From positions 1 to 64,000 of the forward strand of contig CAXTVI010000023.1 of assembly GCA_964247695.1 (NCBI GenBank): a stretch of 64,000 bases of DNA. Direction: 5' to 3'. The first letter of the stretch is position 1. Each line of letters opens with the position of its first letter. This DNA comes from Lichenicoccus sp964247695. GTDB lineage: Bacteria; Pseudomonadota; Alphaproteobacteria; Acetobacterales; Acetobacteraceae. Both the position numbers and the translations under genes were made by a program. Shown piece after piece: positions 62,399 to 64,000 of the stretch. A model generated the notes under the pieces. It saw nothing but the letters and a program-made list of their open reading frames with translations. It had not been told where the DNA came from and did not search any database.

Positions 62399-64000
62399 CT
62401 ACGAAGCATGATGCACCTCGCCGAGCCCGTAGACCGGCGTCGGAATAGTCTCCAGCCGCGCCTTGAGCTGCAGCGCGAGATACAGCGAGTAATGCCGCGA
62501 CTGGTGCAGGTTGCCGCCATGGAACCACAGCGCTTCCTGCTGTGTCGGCTTCCACATGTTGCGCAGTTCGCCTTCCCACGGCCCCGGGTCCTTGGTGGTG
62601 TCGGAGCCGAAGCCCCAGCATTTACCGACCTTGTCGGCCACCTCCTGCGAAATCAGCCGCGCCGCCCAGCCATTCATCGAGCCGTAGCCGGTGGCATACA
62701 CGATCAGATCGGCCGGCAACTCGGTGCCGTCGGTCAGCAGCACCGAGCGCTCGCGGATCGCCTCCACGCCGACCCCGCTATGCAGGTGCACGCTGCCATT
62801 GGCGATCAGTTCAGACGCGCCGACGTCGATGTAGTAGCCTGAGCCGCGACGCAGGTATTTCAGGAACAGCCCGCTCTCGTCGTCGCCGAAATCGAGCAGG
62901 AAGCCGGCCCGCTCGAGCCGCGCATAGAAGCCGGCGTCGCGCTCGCGCATCGCCTGGTACACCGGGATCTGGAACTCGTGCAGGATCCGGTACGGCAGCG
63001 ATGCAAAGGTGAGATCGGCCTTTTCCGTGGTCATGCCGCCGGCGACCGCCTGCTCCGAATACAGGCCGCCCAGCGCCAGCTCCATCAGGCTGTCCGAGCG
63101 CGCGATCATCGTCGAGGTGCGCTGCACCATGGTGACGTCGGTGCCGTTCTCCCACAAATCGGCGCAGATATCGTGCGCCGAGTTGTTCGACCCGATCACG
63201 ACCGCCCGCTTGCCGTGCCAGGCGTCGCCGCCCGGATGCCTGCTGGAATGGTGCTGCTCGCCGGTGAAGCTCTCGGCCCCTGGATAGGCCGGCACGTTCG
63301 GCAGCCCCGACATGCCGGTCGCCAGCACGAGCTGCTTCGGCCGCAGGGTGATGGGGCGACCCTCGCGCTCGACGGTCACCTCCCATTCGTGCGCGGCCTC
63401 GTCGTAGCGCGCCGATTTGCAGACAGTGGAGTGCCAGCAGGCCAGCTCCATCGTCTTCTCGTACGCTTCGAGCCAGTCCGCGATCTTGTCCTTCGGCGCG
63501 AACACCGGCCAATGGTCCGGGAACGGCAGGTACGGCATGTGGTCGTACCAGACCGGATCATGCAGGCAGAGCGACTTGTAGCGGCTGCGCCACTGGTCGC
63601 CGGCATTGGGATGCGCGTCCACGATCAGCGCCGGCACGTCCAGATGCCGCAGCCGCGCGCCGAGTGCGAGACCGCCCTGGCCACCGCCGACGATCAGCAC
63701 ATAGGGCTGCGTGGTGACGCCGAGCGCTGCGGCCTCCGCCTCGCGCCGGTCGCGCCAGCTCTGCCGCCCGGGTGCCGCACCGTGCGCGGCGCCGAGCGGG
63801 CGCGTCGGGCCGCGCTTCTCCTCGTGGCCCTTGAGTTCGTAGGCGGTGGTCAGCAGCGTCCAGCACAGGCCGTCGCGAAGCCGCAGCAGGCCCTTGCCGC
63901 GGGCGACGGCAGTCTCGAAGCTGAACCAGGCGGTGATGACGCCATCCGCCTCGGTCGCCGGCTCGCTCAGGCGCCAGTTCAGCGGCCGCGTATGCGGGAG
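62399..64000 (-). CDS. Flavin-containing monooxygenase, 5' end outside window
   Basis: The 533 visible residues lack the N-terminus. The first part (NWRLSEPATEADGVITAWFS, LRDGLCWTLLTTAYELKGHE) is an NTF2-like region seen in the roughly 600-residue members. Then come the FAD fold YVLIVGGGQGGLALGARLRH, the NADPH fold AVVIGSNNSAHDICADLWEN, and a third dinucleotide-like stretch (LIVYATGYGSMNG). It is a Baeyer-Villiger/FMO-type oxygenase; the substrate is unknown. Confidence 0.9.
   Translation of the reverse strand, partial: LPHTRPLNWRLSEPATEADGVITAWFSFETAVARGKGLLRLRDGLCWTLLTTAYELKGHEEKRGPTRPLGAAHGAAPGRQSWRDRREAEAAALGVTTQPYVLIVGGGQGGLALGARLRHLDVPALIVDAHPNAGDQWRSRYKSLCLHDPVWYDHMPYLPFPDHWPVFAPKDKIADWLEAYEKTMELACWHSTVCKSARYDEAAHEWEVTVEREGRPITLRPKQLVLATGMSGLPNVPAYPGAESFTGEQHHSSRHPGGDAWHGKRAVVIGSNNSAHDICADLWENGTDVTMVQRTSTMIARSDSLMELALGGLYSEQAVAGGMTTEKADLTFASLPYRILHEFQIPVYQAMRERDAGFYARLERAGFLLDFGDDESGLFLKYLRRGSGYYIDVGASELIANGSVHLHSGVGVEAIRERSVLLTDGTELPADLIVYATGYGSMNGWAARLISQEVADKVGKCWGFGSDTTKDPGPWEGELRNMWKPTQQEALWFHGGNLHQSRHYSLYLALQLKARLETIPTPVYGLGEVHHAS

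Overview
The window is very GC-rich, tightly packed DNA from an alphaproteobacterium. The best fit is the Acetobacteraceae/Rhodospirillales side of the class. The reasons are the tRNA-Trp, secE, nusG order, a homospermidine synthase, aerobic-type cobalamin genes (cobN, cobW, cobO, cobQ, bluB), class I KARI, GTG/TTG starts and many 4-base ATGA/GTGA overlaps. The genus is inference; the gene families are mostly clear from the protein sequence. No insertion sequence, prophage, CRISPR array or rRNA was seen.

Layout. 1-881: end of tRNA-Trp, secE, nusG. 901-4708 (-): pqiABC lipid-transport operon, then tRNA-Thr(CGT). 5102-6826: CYTH-CHAD protein whose CYTH half has lost its usual catalytic residues. 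6786-11261: a zone of gene decay holding one intact gene, homospermidine synthase, among remnants of an RMD1/DUF155 gene, ornithine decarboxylase, agmatinase, PPK2, an MFS transporter and a CorA/ZntB transporter. Several remnants are joined in mid-gene. 11258-16799 (-): KaiC-like ATPase, hybrid kinase with a pseudo-receiver, and a GAF-GGDEF-EAL protein, which look like one signalling module. 16888-18644 (-): a coiled-coil protein and a DUF2189 membrane protein.

18800-26312: cobalamin locus 1, DUF1636-cobW-cobN leftward and cobU-cobO-cobQ rightward. 26348-30716: EAL remnant, a small lipoprotein, a radical-SAM protein of the spore photoproduct lyase family, MOSC, serB, miaA. 30777-34180: ilvB-ilvN-ilvC for branched-chain amino acids, followed by a frameshifted VOC gene. 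34926-37622: cobalamin locus 2 (cobC, cobD/cbiB, bluB). 37709-40469: sugar ABC transporter of the FrcBCA layout, then psiE and a haloacid dehalogenase.

41652-47514: a two-component system with a His-rich sensor, divergent from a urcA-family gene and from an RND efflux pair in which the adaptor and pump have been cut and joined by an internal deletion. 47638-50208: rmuC and an Xre/RES toxin-antitoxin pair. 50224-55454: a haloacetate-dehalogenase-like hydrolase, a two-gene ABC importer whose ATPase has no ordinary start codon, a quinone oxidoreductase, and a LysR regulator divergent from pirin. 55465-56513: an orphan protein ending in a ParS/MbcA-like domain and a tiny membrane peptide. 56577-60211 (-): an RbsABC-type sugar ABC operon. 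60392-64000: hydrolase, host-attachment-family protein, DUF302 protein and the 3' part of a flavin monooxygenase that leaves the window.

The strongest theme is recurrent decay: at least nine genes here are broken by frameshift, nonsense change or fusion-deletion, while their neighbours are intact. The most interesting intact assemblies are the KaiC/pseudo-receiver kinase/GGDEF-EAL module and the orphan ParS-like protein.
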